Assembly: GCF_963675905.1 (NCBI RefSeq)
Contig: NZ_OY780936.1
Location: 3,543,946 to 3,607,945, forward strand
Length of the DNA stretch: 64,000 nt
Reading direction: 5' to 3'
Source of the DNA: an uncultured Bacteroides sp.
Lineage (GTDB): Bacteria; Bacteroidota; Bacteroidia; Bacteroidales; Bacteroidaceae
Positions 1 to 8,116 of this stretch are shown piece by piece. The notes below the pieces were generated by a model. It worked only from the letters and a program-made list of their open reading frames with translations, ran no database searches and was not told the DNA's origin. A program made the position numbers and the translations under genes. Within the stretch, counting starts at the first letter, position 1. Every line of letters starts with the position of its first letter.

Positions 1-808
1 AACTTTTGATGTCCTTGCTCCTGAAATCAAGATCCTGACTCCTACACGTGACATGTCTCTTACTCGTGAATATGAGATTGATTATCTTAGAAAACATGGA
101 ATTGAAGCCGACTTTAAAAAACTTGAATATTCTATCAATAAAGGTCTTTGGGGAACTTCAATCGGTGGAAAAGAAACTCTTCACTCAGAACAAGGTCTTC
201 CTGAAGAAGCTTATCCTTCACAAGTTACTTCAACCGGAACAGAAACATTGAAACTGGAATTTGTAGAAGGTCAGATACATGCGGTTAATGGTGAAGTATT
301 TGAAAATAAAGTTGCCGCTATCAATAAGATTGAAGAAATCGGTTCAAAATATGGTATTGGTCGTGATATGCACATTGGTGATACTATTATTGGTATAAAA
401 GGTCGTGTTGCTTTCGAAGCTGCAGCACCTATGCTTATTATTAATGCTCATAAAATGCTGGAAAAGCATACATTGAGCAAATGGCAACAATACTGGAAAG
501 ATCAGATTGGTACATGGTACGGAATGTTCCTTCACGAAGCTCAATATCTGGAACCTGTAATGCGCGACTGTGAAGCTATGCTTCAAAGCACTCAACGTAA
601 CGTTACCGGTACTGTTATTGTTACTCTTCGTCCATATTGCTACACCTTAGTAGGTGTTGAATCATCTTTTGATTTGGTTAAGACAGACTTTGGTGATTAT
701 GGTGAAGTTGGTAAAGGATGGACTGCAGAAGATGCAAAAGGATTTACCAAGATTCTTTCTAATCCTTTGAGAGTATATTACGCTAACCAAAAGAAAAACG
801 GGAAATAA
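1..808 (+). CDS. argG: argininosuccinate synthase, C-terminal part (5' end outside window)
   Basis: ArgG joins citrulline and aspartate with ATP to give argininosuccinate, the penultimate arginine step, in the cytosol. The reading frame is open from base 2 with no start codon needed: it reads APEIKILTPTRD before the first internal Met at base 53, so the gene begins outside the window. The remaining ~268 residues match the C-terminal synthetase/multimerisation part of ArgG (GRDMHIGDTIIGIKGRVAFE, then LEKHTLSKWQQYWKD). argC follows 21 bases later and argD after that, so this is the middle of an arginine operon. The family assignment is firm from residue patterns and context; the 5' boundary cannot be seen. 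Confidence 0.95.
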   Translation, partial: TFDVLAPEIKILTPTRDMSLTREYEIDYLRKHGIEADFKKLEYSINKGLWGTSIGGKETLHSEQGLPEEAYPSQVTSTGTETLKLEFVEGQIHAVNGEVFENKVAAINKIEEIGSKYGIGRDMHIGDTIIGIKGRVAFEAAAPMLIINAHKMLEKHTLSKWQQYWKDQIGTWYGMFLHEAQYLEPVMRDCEAMLQSTQRNVTGTVIVTLRPYCYTLVGVESSFDLVKTDFGDYGEVGKGWTAEDAKGFTKILSNPLRVYYANQKKNGK

Positions 809-829
809 CAAATACTAGTTTTGTAGATT

Positions 830-1798
830 ATGATTAAAGTCGGAATTATTGGAGGAGCAGGATATACAGCAGGGGAGTTGATTCGTCTGCTTATAAACCA
901 CCCGGATGTTGGAATCGTTTTTATTAATAGCAGTAGTAATGCTGGAAACAAGATAACAGCTGTCCACGAAGGTCTTTATGGTGAAACAGATATGGTATTT
1001 ACCGATGAATTGCCTCTTGACAAGATTGATTTGCTTTATTTCTGTACAGCTCATGGTGATACCAAAAAGTTTATTGAAAGTCATACATTGCCGGACGATT
1101 TAAAAATAATAGATCTATCAATGGATTATCGTATTGCTTCAGATGAACACGATTTCATTTATGGTCTTCCTGAACTTAATCGTCGTAGTATTTGTCAAAG
1201 TAAACATGTGGCCAACCCAGGATGTTTTGCTACATGTATTCAATTAGGTTTATTACCTCTTGCGAAAAATCTATTGCTGAATGGAGATGTCTCTGTAAAT
1301 GCGATCACTGGTTCTACCGGTGCTGGAGTAAAGCCAGGAGCTACTTCGCATTTTAGCTGGAGAAACAATAATATGTCTATCTATAAGCCATTTTCTCATC
1401 AGCATGTTCCTGAAATAAAGCAATCTGTTAAACAATTGCAGAATAGTTTTAATTCAGATATCGATTTTATTCCTTATCGTGGCGATTTTGCCCGAGGCAT
1501 TTTTGCAACTCTTGTTGTTAAGACAAGCGTGACGCTGGATGAAATTAAACGTATGTACAGTGAGTATTATGAAAAGGATTCATTTGTACACGTTGTTGAT
1601 GCGAATGTAGATTTGAAGCAGGTAGTAAACACAAACAAGTGTTTAATCCATCTAGAGAAACATGGTGATAAGCTTCTTATCATTTCATGCATAGATAATT
1701 TATTAAAAGGTGCTTCCGGACAAGCTGTTCATAACATGAACCTGATGTTCGGACTGGAAGAAACAGTAGGGCTGAGATTAAAACCGAGTGCCTTCTAA
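830..1798 (+). CDS. argC: N-acetyl(succinyl)-gamma-glutamyl-phosphate reductase
   Basis: NADPH-dependent reductase making the glutamate semialdehyde intermediate of arginine synthesis. The 322-residue product has the N-terminal Rossmann motif GIIGGAGYTAGEL (residues 5-17) and the catalytic-cysteine motif NPGCFAT with Cys132; length is normal for short-type ArgC. It sits 21 bases after argG and 17 bases before argD, so the three are probably co-transcribed. Because the window also encodes an ArgF' of the N-succinylornithine type, the natural substrate is probably the N-succinyl form rather than N-acetyl. That is an inference from the pathway known in Bacteroides fragilis, not visible in this gene. 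Confidence 0.95.
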   Translation: MIKVGIIGGAGYTAGELIRLLINHPDVGIVFINSSSNAGNKITAVHEGLYGETDMVFTDELPLDKIDLLYFCTAHGDTKKFIESHTLPDDLKIIDLSMDYRIASDEHDFIYGLPELNRRSICQSKHVANPGCFATCIQLGLLPLAKNLLLNGDVSVNAITGSTGAGVKPGATSHFSWRNNNMSIYKPFSHQHVPEIKQSVKQLQNSFNSDIDFIPYRGDFARGIFATLVVKTSVTLDEIKRMYSEYYEKDSFVHVVDANVDLKQVVNTNKCLIHLEKHGDKLLIISCIDNLLKGASGQAVHNMNLMFGLEETVGLRLKPSAF

Positions 1799-1815
1799 AA
1801 CAACCAACAAAAGAA

Positions 1816-2940
1816 ATGAAACTATTTGATGTGTATCCTTTATTCGATATTAATATCGTAAAAGGAAAAGGATGTAAGGTCTGGGATGATAAAGGTAATG
1901 AATATCTGGATCTTTATGGCGGACATGCTGTAATTTCAATTGGTCATAGTCATCCTCATTATGTGGAAATGATCCAAAAGCAAGTTGCAGAGTTAGGCTT
2001 TTACTCTAATTCTGTAGTAAATAAACTGCAACAGCAATTAGCAGAACGCCTTGGAAGAATATCCGGCTATGAGGACTATTCATTCTTTATGATCAACTCT
2101 GGTGCAGAAGCAAATGAAAATGCATTGAAACTTGCCTCTTTTCATACCGGACGTAAGCGGGTGGTATCTTTCTCAAAGAGTTTTCATGGCCGTACTTCGG
2201 CTGCTGTACGCACAACTGATAATCCTAAAATTGTTGCGCCTATCAATGAGGGCATTGATGTAACTTTTCTGGCTCTTAATGACATTGATAGTGTGCGTTC
2301 TGAGCTTGAAAAGAACGATGTCTGTGCCGTTATCATTGAAGGTATTCAAGGTATAGGTGGTATCAAAGTTCCTGAAAATAGCTTTATGCAGGAATTGCAA
2401 AAACTGTGTACGGAAACCGGAACTATTCTGATTCTGGACGAGATCCAGTCAGGATATGGTCGTAGTGGAAAATTCTTTGCCCATCAGTTTGCAGGAATTC
2501 GTCCTGACATTATCACAGTAGCTAAAGGCATTGGTAATGGATTCCCTATGGGTGGAGTCTTAATCAGCCCTCTGTTTACCCCAGTTTATGGAATGCTTGG
2601 AACAACATTTGGAGGAAATCATCTTTCGTGTGCAGCTGCTCTTGCTGTTATCGATGTGATTGAGAACGAAAATCTGATGGAGAATGCTGCTAAAGTAGGA
2701 GCTCATCTTATGAAAGAACTAAAGCTGTTCCCTCAGATTAAAGAAGTTCGTGGAGAAGGCCTTATGATAGGTCTTGAATTTGAAGAACCTGTTAAGGAAC
2801 TTAGAACCCGACTGTTATTTGAACAGAAAGTATTTACCGGTGTAAGTGGTACGAATGTGATACGACTTCTTCCTCCGCTTTGTTTAAGTCTGGAACAAGC
2901 CGATGAATTTATAGAAAGATTTAAAAAAGCCCTTAATTGA
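1816..2940 (+). CDS. argD: acetylornithine/succinylornithine aminotransferase
   Basis: PLP-dependent class III aminotransferase that converts the acylated glutamate semialdehyde to acylated ornithine. The 374-residue protein shows INSGAEANENALKLA, the Asp of LDEIQSGYGRSG, and the PLP lysine at residue 237 in VAKGIGNGFPMGG. The start ATG lies 17 bases after argC, with AAAAGAAATG ahead of it. The gene ends the argG-C-D run: a hairpin terminator follows at 2984. Together with ArgF' at 13351 it probably uses N-succinyl intermediates, as is known for Bacteroides, but this protein alone cannot discriminate acetyl from succinyl substrates. Confidence 0.94.
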   Translation: MKLFDVYPLFDINIVKGKGCKVWDDKGNEYLDLYGGHAVISIGHSHPHYVEMIQKQVAELGFYSNSVVNKLQQQLAERLGRISGYEDYSFFMINSGAEANENALKLASFHTGRKRVVSFSKSFHGRTSAAVRTTDNPKIVAPINEGIDVTFLALNDIDSVRSELEKNDVCAVIIEGIQGIGGIKVPENSFMQELQKLCTETGTILILDEIQSGYGRSGKFFAHQFAGIRPDIITVAKGIGNGFPMGGVLISPLFTPVYGMLGTTFGGNHLSCAAALAVIDVIENENLMENAAKVGAHLMKELKLFPQIKEVRGEGLMIGLEFEEPVKELRTRLLFEQKVFTGVSGTNVIRLLPPLCLSLEQADEFIERFKKALN

Positions 2941-2983
2941 TCTACCCTCAAAAAGTTAGATTGGTTAATGAATAGATAATAAT

Positions 2984-3022
2984 AGGACTGAGTTCGGAGC
3001 ATAACCGACTTAGTCCTTTTTT
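2984..3022 (+). terminator. intrinsic terminator after argD
   Basis: The arm AGGACTGAGTTCGG (2984-2997) pairs imperfectly with CCGACTTAGTCCT (3005-3017), with a loop of about 7 bases and a T-run immediately after. It separates the arg genes from proC. Confidence 0.8.
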
Positions 3023-3106
3023 GTTTAGTGTTTATCTCTAATATATAATAAGTAACACTAGGCTTTGTTTTTTATGCAACTTGCTTACATTTTGAAGTTT
3101 TTTATG

Positions 3107-3114
3107 TAAGTTTG
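3107..3114 (+). promoter_or_regulatory. Bacteroides-type -7 element for proC
   Basis: TAAGTTTG matches the TAnnTTTG consensus and lies 35 bases before the proC ATG. TTTTG at 3090-3094 is too close to be an ideal -33 element, so the -33 assignment is open. Confidence 0.55.
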
Positions 3115-3148
3115 CAAGTGATACCAAGAATAGTTAAACTAAGATGAT

Positions 3149-3922
3149 ATGAAAATAGCAATTATTGGAGCAGGCAACATGGGCGGAGCTATTGCTCGCG
3201 GTATTGTACAAGGTTCCAAAGTCAAAGCAGTTGATATTACAGTTGCCAATCCTTCCAATGGTAAACTTGATGCTTTAAAAGCATTCAACCCGGAAATTAA
3301 CATCACAAACAATAATCAGGAAGCCATAGAGAATGCGGATATCGTTCTTTTAGCGGTTAAACCCTGGTTGGTTAAGTCGGTATTGGAGAATATCAGCTTT
3401 GATGCAAAAAAACAGATTCTTGTTACGGTAGCTGCAGGTGTTGCTTTTACTGAATACTGTAAAATAATAGATGAATCAGCAACTATTTTTCGTGTTATTC
3501 CAAATACAGCGATCTCACTTCTTGAAAGTACCACGTTAATAGCATCCTACAATGCATCAAAAGAGCAAGAACAATTCATACTCGATCTTTTTGATGAAAT
3601 GGGACTAGCTATGATTATCAATGAATCGCAGATGAGTGCTGCTACAGCACTTACTTCTTGTGGTATTGCTTATGTGCTGAAATATATTCATGCAGCTGTT
3701 GAAGCTGGTGTGGAAATGGGTATTTATCCGAAAGATGCACAGAAAATGGTGGCGCAGTCTGTTAAGGGAGCTGCCGAGCTTTTATTACAGAACGATACAC
3801 ATCCTGCCATTGAAATTGATAAGGTTACTACACCGGGCGGATTAACAATTAAAGGACTTAATGAATTAGAACATGCAGGCTTTAGTTCGGCTATTATACG
3901 GGCTATGAAAGCAAGCAGATAA
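3149..3922 (+). CDS. proC: pyrroline-5-carboxylate reductase
   Basis: Last enzyme of proline synthesis, reducing pyrroline-5-carboxylate with NAD(P)H. The 257-residue sequence has the Rossmann motif IIGAGNMGGAIARG (residues 5-18), AVKPWLV, and the C-terminal family signature from VTTPGGLTIKGLNELE. It has its own -7 element and lies 12 bases before the XRE-cupin gene, so those two are likely co-transcribed. proB and proA are about 7 kb away, so the proline pathway is split into two transcription units in this window. Confidence 0.94.
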   Translation: MKIAIIGAGNMGGAIARGIVQGSKVKAVDITVANPSNGKLDALKAFNPEINITNNNQEAIENADIVLLAVKPWLVKSVLENISFDAKKQILVTVAAGVAFTEYCKIIDESATIFRVIPNTAISLLESTTLIASYNASKEQEQFILDLFDEMGLAMIINESQMSAATALTSCGIAYVLKYIHAAVEAGVEMGIYPKDAQKMVAQSVKGAAELLLQNDTHPAIEIDKVTTPGGLTIKGLNELEHAGFSSAIIRAMKASR

Positions 3923-3934
3923 TACCATTTTATC

Positions 3935-4489
3935 ATGGATGAACAAATAAAACAAATTGCAGAACGTTTACGCGGATTGCGTGAAGTACTTGAACTGTCA
4001 GTAGAAGATGTAGTAAAAGACTGCGGGCTCTCAATTGAGGAATATGCTCAGGCAGAAAGTGGTGAATCAGATATCTCGGTAAGTATGTTACAGAAGGTTG
4101 CCCGTAAGTATGGTGTGGCTCTTGATGCGCTGATGTTTGGTGAAGAACCAAAGATGAGTACTTATTTTCTTACCCGTGCAGGCAAAGGTACATCTATTGA
4201 AAGAACCAAGGCTTACAAATACCAGTCGTTGGCTGCTGGATTTAAGGACAGAAAAGCCGATCCGTTTATTGTAACTGTGGAACCAAAGGGAGAAGATTGT
4301 CCAATTACTTTCAATGCTCATGCCGGACAGGAGTTTAATCTTATTATTGAAGGCCGCATGCTGTTGAATATTAATGGTAAAGAACTGATTCTGAATGCTG
4401 GCGACAGCATTTACTTTGATTCAAAGCAACCTCATGGAATGAAAGCACTTGATGGTAAATCGGTGAAGTTCCTGGCTATGATTATGTAA
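3935..4489 (+). CDS. XRE-family regulator with C-terminal cupin domain
   Basis: A 184-residue cytosolic DNA-binding protein. Residues ~5-65 form a helix-turn-helix of the XRE type (LRGLREVLELSVEDVV, then LSIEEYAQAESGESDISVS). Residues ~115-184 form a cupin barrel (FNAHAGQEFNLIIEGRML, then GDSIYFDSKQPHGMKAL). Proteins of this architecture usually repress or activate an adjacent metabolic gene after binding a small ligand in the cupin. It lies between proC (12 bases upstream) and an acyl-CoA synthetase (54 bases downstream), so control of the synthetase is the simplest guess. The ligand cannot be read from sequence. Confidence 0.9.
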   Translation: MDEQIKQIAERLRGLREVLELSVEDVVKDCGLSIEEYAQAESGESDISVSMLQKVARKYGVALDALMFGEEPKMSTYFLTRAGKGTSIERTKAYKYQSLAAGFKDRKADPFIVTVEPKGEDCPITFNAHAGQEFNLIIEGRMLLNINGKELILNAGDSIYFDSKQPHGMKALDGKSVKFLAMIM

Positions 4490-4543
4490 ACAACCATAGC
4501 TTTTTTAGTTAACCGATTTACAACGATAATAACTTATAGAAAT

Positions 4544-6202
4544 ATGATCGAAAGATTTTTAGAAAAGACAGAGTTTACTTCACAGGAAGACTTTGAACAG
4601 AATTATAAACTTAAGGTTCCTGCTAATTTCAACTTTGCTTACGATGTAGTAGATGCATGGGCTGCTGAGCAACCTGACAAACTGGCCCTTCTATGGACTA
4701 ATGACAAAAACGAATGTCGTCGCTTTACCTTTGCCGAGATGAAGGAAGAAACAGATAAAACGGCCTCTTATTTTCTTTCTCTGGGTATTAAGAAAGACGA
4801 CAAAGTGATGGTTATTCTGAAGCGTAGATATGAATTCTGGCTTACGATTATTGCTTTGCACAAAATCGGAGCTGTGATTATTCCAGCAACCCACTTGCTT
4901 ACAAAGAAGGACATTATTTATCGTAACAATGCTGCTGATATCATGACTATTGTAGCCGATGGTGATGAACTTATTATTGGTCACATCAATGATGCAATGG
5001 CTGAATCTCCATCAATGAAACACCGTGTCTCTATTGGTCCGGTTATTCCTGAAGGATGGGAAGATTTCCATAAAGGACTTGAAAATGCGGCTCCTTTTGT
5101 TCGCCCAACTCATGTTAACGATAATGAAGACATTATGCTTATCAGCTTTACTTCTGGTACAACAGGTAACCCGAAGATGGTAGCGCATAATTTTGTTTAT
5201 CCATTAGGTCACATCATTACTGCAAAATACTGGCACAACCTTCACGAAGGTAGTTTGCACCTTACTATCGCCGATACCGGTTGGTTGAAAGCTCTTTGGG
5301 GAAAGCTTTACGGTCAGTGGATTGCCGGTGCAGCTGTGTTTGTTTACGATCATGAGAAGTTTACTCCTTCTGCTATACTAGAGAAGATTCATGATTATCA
5401 CATCACTTCCCTTTGTGCACCTCCTACAATCTTCCGTTTCCTTATTCGTGAAGATCTTACTAAATACGATCTTTCATCATTGGAATATTGCACCATTGCA
5501 GGTGAAGCGTTGAATCCTGCTGTCTACGAACAGTTTCACCAGCTTACAGGTATTAAGTTGCGTGAAGGTTACGGACAGAGTGAAACTACTCTTGTAATCT
5601 TTACTTCTCCGTGGATGGAACCAAAACCAGGTAGCATGGGGGTTCCTAGTCCTAACTATAACGTAGATTTGCTTACTCCCGACGGTCGTTCGGCTGAGGA
5701 AGGTGAGCAGGGACAGATTGTGATTCGTCTTGATAACGGACTTCCTGTAGGGCTTAGTGAAAGGTACTACAGAAATGAAGAGTTAACCAATGAAGCTTAT
5801 CATGATAATATGTATTTCACAGGCGACCTTGCGTGGAGAGACGAAGATGGCTATTTCTGGTTCGTAGGTCGTGCTGACGATGTAATCAAGAGTTCTGGTT
5901 ATCGTATCGGCCCATTTGAAGTGGAGAGTGCATTAATGACTCACCCAGCTGTTGTGGAATGTGCCATTACCGGTGTTCCCGATGAAATCCGTGGGCAAGT
6001 AGTAAAAGCTACAATCATCCTTTCTAAGGAATACAAGGCGAAAGCAGGTGAAGAGCTTGCTAAAGAACTTCAGGATCATGTGAAAAAGGTTACTGCTCCT
6101 TACAAATATCCTCGTGTAATTGAATTTGTTGACGAACTTCCAAAGACTATCAGTGGTAAGATTCGTCGTGTTGAAATCCGCGATAAAGATTCAAAGAAAT
6201 AA
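4544..6202 (+). CDS. AMP-forming acyl-CoA synthetase (acetyl/medium-chain type)
   Basis: Member of the ANL adenylate-forming superfamily; it activates a carboxylic acid as acyl-AMP and transfers it to CoA. The 552-residue protein has the P-loop SFTSGTTGNPK (residues 201-211), YGQSET, FTGDLAWRDEDGYFWFVGRADD and the C-terminal catalytic lysine (K539) in PKTISGKIRR. The pattern is closest to the acetyl/medium-chain acyl-CoA synthetase group seen in Bacteroides, where it is often next to an XRE-cupin regulator as here. The exact acid is not determinable. A strong terminator follows. Confidence 0.88.
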   Translation: MIERFLEKTEFTSQEDFEQNYKLKVPANFNFAYDVVDAWAAEQPDKLALLWTNDKNECRRFTFAEMKEETDKTASYFLSLGIKKDDKVMVILKRRYEFWLTIIALHKIGAVIIPATHLLTKKDIIYRNNAADIMTIVADGDELIIGHINDAMAESPSMKHRVSIGPVIPEGWEDFHKGLENAAPFVRPTHVNDNEDIMLISFTSGTTGNPKMVAHNFVYPLGHIITAKYWHNLHEGSLHLTIADTGWLKALWGKLYGQWIAGAAVFVYDHEKFTPSAILEKIHDYHITSLCAPPTIFRFLIREDLTKYDLSSLEYCTIAGEALNPAVYEQFHQLTGIKLREGYGQSETTLVIFTSPWMEPKPGSMGVPSPNYNVDLLTPDGRSAEEGEQGQIVIRLDNGLPVGLSERYYRNEELTNEAYHDNMYFTGDLAWRDEDGYFWFVGRADDVIKSSGYRIGPFEVESALMTHPAVVECAITGVPDEIRGQVVKATIILSKEYKAKAGEELAKELQDHVKKVTAPYKYPRVIEFVDELPKTISGKIRRVEIRDKDSKK

Positions 6203-6224
6203 ATTCATTTTTATCAATATATGA

Positions 6225-6256
6225 AAAGGCATTCCGTTTTTCGGGATGCCTTTTTA
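6225..6256 (+). terminator. intrinsic terminator after acyl-CoA synthetase
   Basis: AAGGCATTCCG pairs with CGGGATGCCTT across a short T loop (one G-T pair), followed by TTTTT. Confidence 0.88.
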
Positions 6257-7022
6257 AGTTTGTATAGGCTCTTCAAAGTCTGACAAGAAATTAAAAGTTT
6301 GCTCTTCTAAGTATTTGTATGATAACGTCTTTCCCCCTTATGAACTTGCTTTCCAATCCATTGGCGAATGGATTTTATTTATTGGGCAATGATGGGTTGT
6401 TTATTGAGGAATAAATATAATTTATTGGCGAATAGATTTATGTATATAACCTCTTTTGCTCAAAGCTTTTATAACAGGAAGAATCTTTTTTAACCTATAC
6501 CTATAAATAACCTAATCATCTGTCTTAATAAAGATGATGGATGGATAATGAATTGATTGTTAAGTGATTGCAAAAATGGTTATTGTAATGCTAATCTATC
6601 TTAAAATTTGATTTTTCTATGCGGTATTTTATCTGTATACATTAACACGAATGGCACTTACATTTAGAGAGTTACAGTTTCGTCATTGTTTTGAAATGGA
6701 TACTACAATTAGAATAATAGTATTACAATGATGTGTTTGTAATAACTGATTTAAGAAATAGGAATATTGTCTTTGTTTCTTGAAATAGCTTTAAAGTACT
6801 TGATAGCAGTGATTTTTTGTTTTGCTGTATTGAATTAAAATGTGCTTATTGTACTTCTTGTTTTGTTAATTAAAGGGCATGAAACAACTTTTTTAGTGAC
6901 TGCCTGTACTACAATAAGGTTAGGTAAATACTTAAGTAATAAATAATTAAAATAAGTGTTCATATTACATTTATTTATGTACAACGTTTGCATAAGATAT
7001 TGCATTAATGTACTTTTAGCGT
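6257..7022. other. non-coding stretch, no gene seen
   Basis: About 770 AT-rich bases without a convincing reading frame or RNA gene. The only structure recognised is the palindrome array at 6355-6436 (listed separately); the remainder shows nothing I can name. Confidence 0.6.
6355..6436. repeat. phased palindrome array A (4 units, 21-22 bp period)
   Basis: Four short palindromes of the form arm-N4-arm with core ATT-N4-AAT. Unit 1 (6355-6374) is AATCCATT-GGCG-AATGGATT. Unit 2 is centred on ATT-GGGC-AAT (6381-6390). Unit 3 (6400-6415) is TTTATT-GAGG-AATAAA. Unit 4 (6421-6436) is TTTATT-GGCG-AATAGA. Centres fall at 6364.5, 6385.5, 6407.5 and 6428.5, so spacings are 21, 22 and 21 bp, or two helical turns. 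Arms differ between units while symmetry is kept. A matching array is at 50804-50881 and a related one at 28005-28086. The function is unknown; multi-site protein binding is an inference. Confidence 0.7.
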
Positions 7023-7054
7023 TTTGATGAAGAGATATTTTCTCTATATATTTG
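7023..7054 (+). promoter_or_regulatory. canonical Bacteroides promoter for first DUF2007-like gene
   Basis: TTTG at 7023-7026 and TATATTTG at 7047-7054 are separated by exactly 20 bases, the best form of the Bacteroides -33/-7 promoter. The ATG at 7081 follows after 26 bases. Confidence 0.8.
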
Positions 7055-7080
7055 CCAGATAATCAATTTTATTTTTATCA

Positions 7081-7266
7081 ATGAAAACTACTAAAATCTC
7101 TTTAATCGATGTATTTTCTGGTTCACCTTGGGAAGTTGAACTTATTAAAATTTTATTAGAAAAAGCTAACGTTCAGACTAAAGTAAAAGATGAAGCTGAG
7201 ATGAGAGTAGCTGTTCCCAGTGAAAGTTATACTCAAGCAATGAAAGTACTAGCTAATCGTATATAA
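7081..7266 (+). CDS. DUF2007-like small protein, paralogue 1
   Basis: A 61-residue protein with no signal peptide or membrane segment. The core IDVFSGSPWEVELIKILLEKANV, then VAVPSESYTQAMKVL, fits the DUF2007 fold (putative prokaryotic signal-transducing protein), a ferredoxin-like small domain: an N-terminal strand-helix with an LL-E helix, a basic middle and a C-terminal strand-helix. It is the first of three tandem paralogues (7350 and 7683), each with its own -7 element. It is shorter than the others because it lacks the ~17-residue hydrophobic/glycine insert in the middle. The role is unknown. Confidence 0.75.
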   Translation: MKTTKISLIDVFSGSPWEVELIKILLEKANVQTKVKDEAEMRVAVPSESYTQAMKVLANRI

Positions 7267-7315
7267 TAGCGTATATTTATTTTTCTTACATCAACATTTT
7301 GTAATAGAGGTTTGT

Positions 7316-7323
7316 TATATTTG
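7316..7323 (+). promoter_or_regulatory. -7 element for second DUF2007-like gene
   Basis: TATATTTG, 26 bases before the ATG at 7350. TTTTG at 7297-7301 is a possible but short-spaced -33 element. Confidence 0.65.
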
Positions 7324-7349
7324 CACTCGTAAATATAGAAGTAATAATT

Positions 7350-7595
7350 ATGGGCTCAAGTGATAAACTACCTCTGGTAGAAGTTTTCTTTGGTTCTCCA
7401 TGGGAGGCTGAGCTAGTTAAAGGACTTCTTGAAAGTGTTGGCATACAAGCTGCTCTAAAGAATTATAATATGGGATATATGGCTATTACCATGTTAACCG
7501 AGGTGCCAACAGGTGGCGGGGTGGCTGTTCTTGTATCTGCCGATGACTATGATATGGCTAGTGAAGTTATAGCCAACAGAGAAAATGTTGAGTAA
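7350..7595 (+). CDS. DUF2007-like small protein, paralogue 2
   Basis: An 81-residue protein sharing LVEVFFGSPWEAELVKGLLESVGI, an acidic/polar loop, and VLVSADDYDMASEVI with the third copy. It is clearly a tandem duplicate: the VEVF-G-PWEAELVKGLLES block and the VSADDY block recur almost unchanged at 7683. It has its own -7 element at 7316, so the copies can be expressed independently. Family assignment (DUF2007) is from pattern memory; the molecular function is not known. Confidence 0.78.
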   Translation: MGSSDKLPLVEVFFGSPWEAELVKGLLESVGIQAALKNYNMGYMAITMLTEVPTGGGVAVLVSADDYDMASEVIANRENVE

Positions 7596-7641
7596 AGCAG
7601 AATATAAAATCTTTTAGACAACAATTTTATAAAGATATTGT

Positions 7642-7649
7642 TATATTTG
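7642..7649 (+). promoter_or_regulatory. -7 element for third DUF2007-like gene
   Basis: TATATTTG lies 33 bases before the ATG at 7683. Its position just inside the longer alternative frame (from 7638) argues that 7638 is not the start. Confidence 0.65.
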
Positions 7650-7682
7650 TGGATAAAGTATAAATCCTTAAATATAATAATT

Positions 7683-7925
7683 ATGACTGCAGACGATAAA
7701 ACTCCATTGGTGGAAGTGTTTACTGGCACTCCATGGGAAGCGGAATTAGTGAAAGGGTTATTAGAAAGTCTAGATATTGAGGCTGCTTTGAAAGATGATA
7801 ACCTTGGAAGTATGGCTCCTGCTATGACTGTTAACTTTGGTTCGGGTGGTATGAAAGTTCTTGTATCTGCCGATGATTATGAAGCTGCAGTCCAGATTGT
7901 GGAAGATAGAGAGACAAAGAAATAA
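7683..7925 (+). CDS. DUF2007-like small protein, paralogue 3
   Basis: An 80-residue protein beginning MTADDKTPLVEVFTGTPWEA, chosen over an upstream Met at 7638 because a -7 element (7642-7649) lies just after 7638 and because this start aligns with paralogue 2. It carries the same LVKGLLES helix and VLVSADDYEAAVQIV C-terminal half. A perfect-stem terminator follows directly, closing the three-gene cluster. Function is unknown; divergence is concentrated in the middle loop (NLGSMAPAMTVNFGSGGM here against NMGYMAITMLTEVPTGGG in copy 2). Confidence 0.78.
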   Translation: MTADDKTPLVEVFTGTPWEAELVKGLLESLDIEAALKDDNLGSMAPAMTVNFGSGGMKVLVSADDYEAAVQIVEDRETKK

Positions 7926-7927
7926 TG

Positions 7928-7970
7928 AAAAGAGGCATCACAGATTTTGGTTTGTGATGCCTCTTTCAGT
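7928..7970 (+). terminator. intrinsic terminator after DUF2007-like cluster
   Basis: AAAGAGGCATCACA (from 7929) and TGTGATGCCTCTTT (7953-7966) form a 14-bp perfect stem with a 10-base loop; T-rich sequence follows. Confidence 0.9.
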
Positions 7971-8049
7971 TTTAACTATATTCTTTTCAATACAAACTAT
8001 ACTCTTTTATACTTTAACGGAAAATTATTCGTTCTCTATTTTGAAAAAC

Positions 8050-8057
8050 TATCTTTG
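8050..8057 (+). promoter_or_regulatory. -7 element for the 8117 membrane protein gene
   Basis: TATCTTTG matches TAnnTTTG, 59 bases upstream of the ATG. No good -33 element is seen. Confidence 0.5.
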
Positions 8058-8116
8058 TATCTCGATTAGTTAAATATTGAAGATCAAAAGGTATAATTAA
8101 ATTCATTATAGAGACA

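Noticed and set aside
6355-6436. The palindrome array as a CRISPR locus
   Set aside because: Units have changing arms, no constant repeat of normal length, no unique spacers of 25 or more bases, and no cas genes in the window.
7638-7682. Longer N-terminus for the third DUF2007-like protein
   Set aside because: The -7 element lies within this stretch, and the shorter start aligns with the paralogue.
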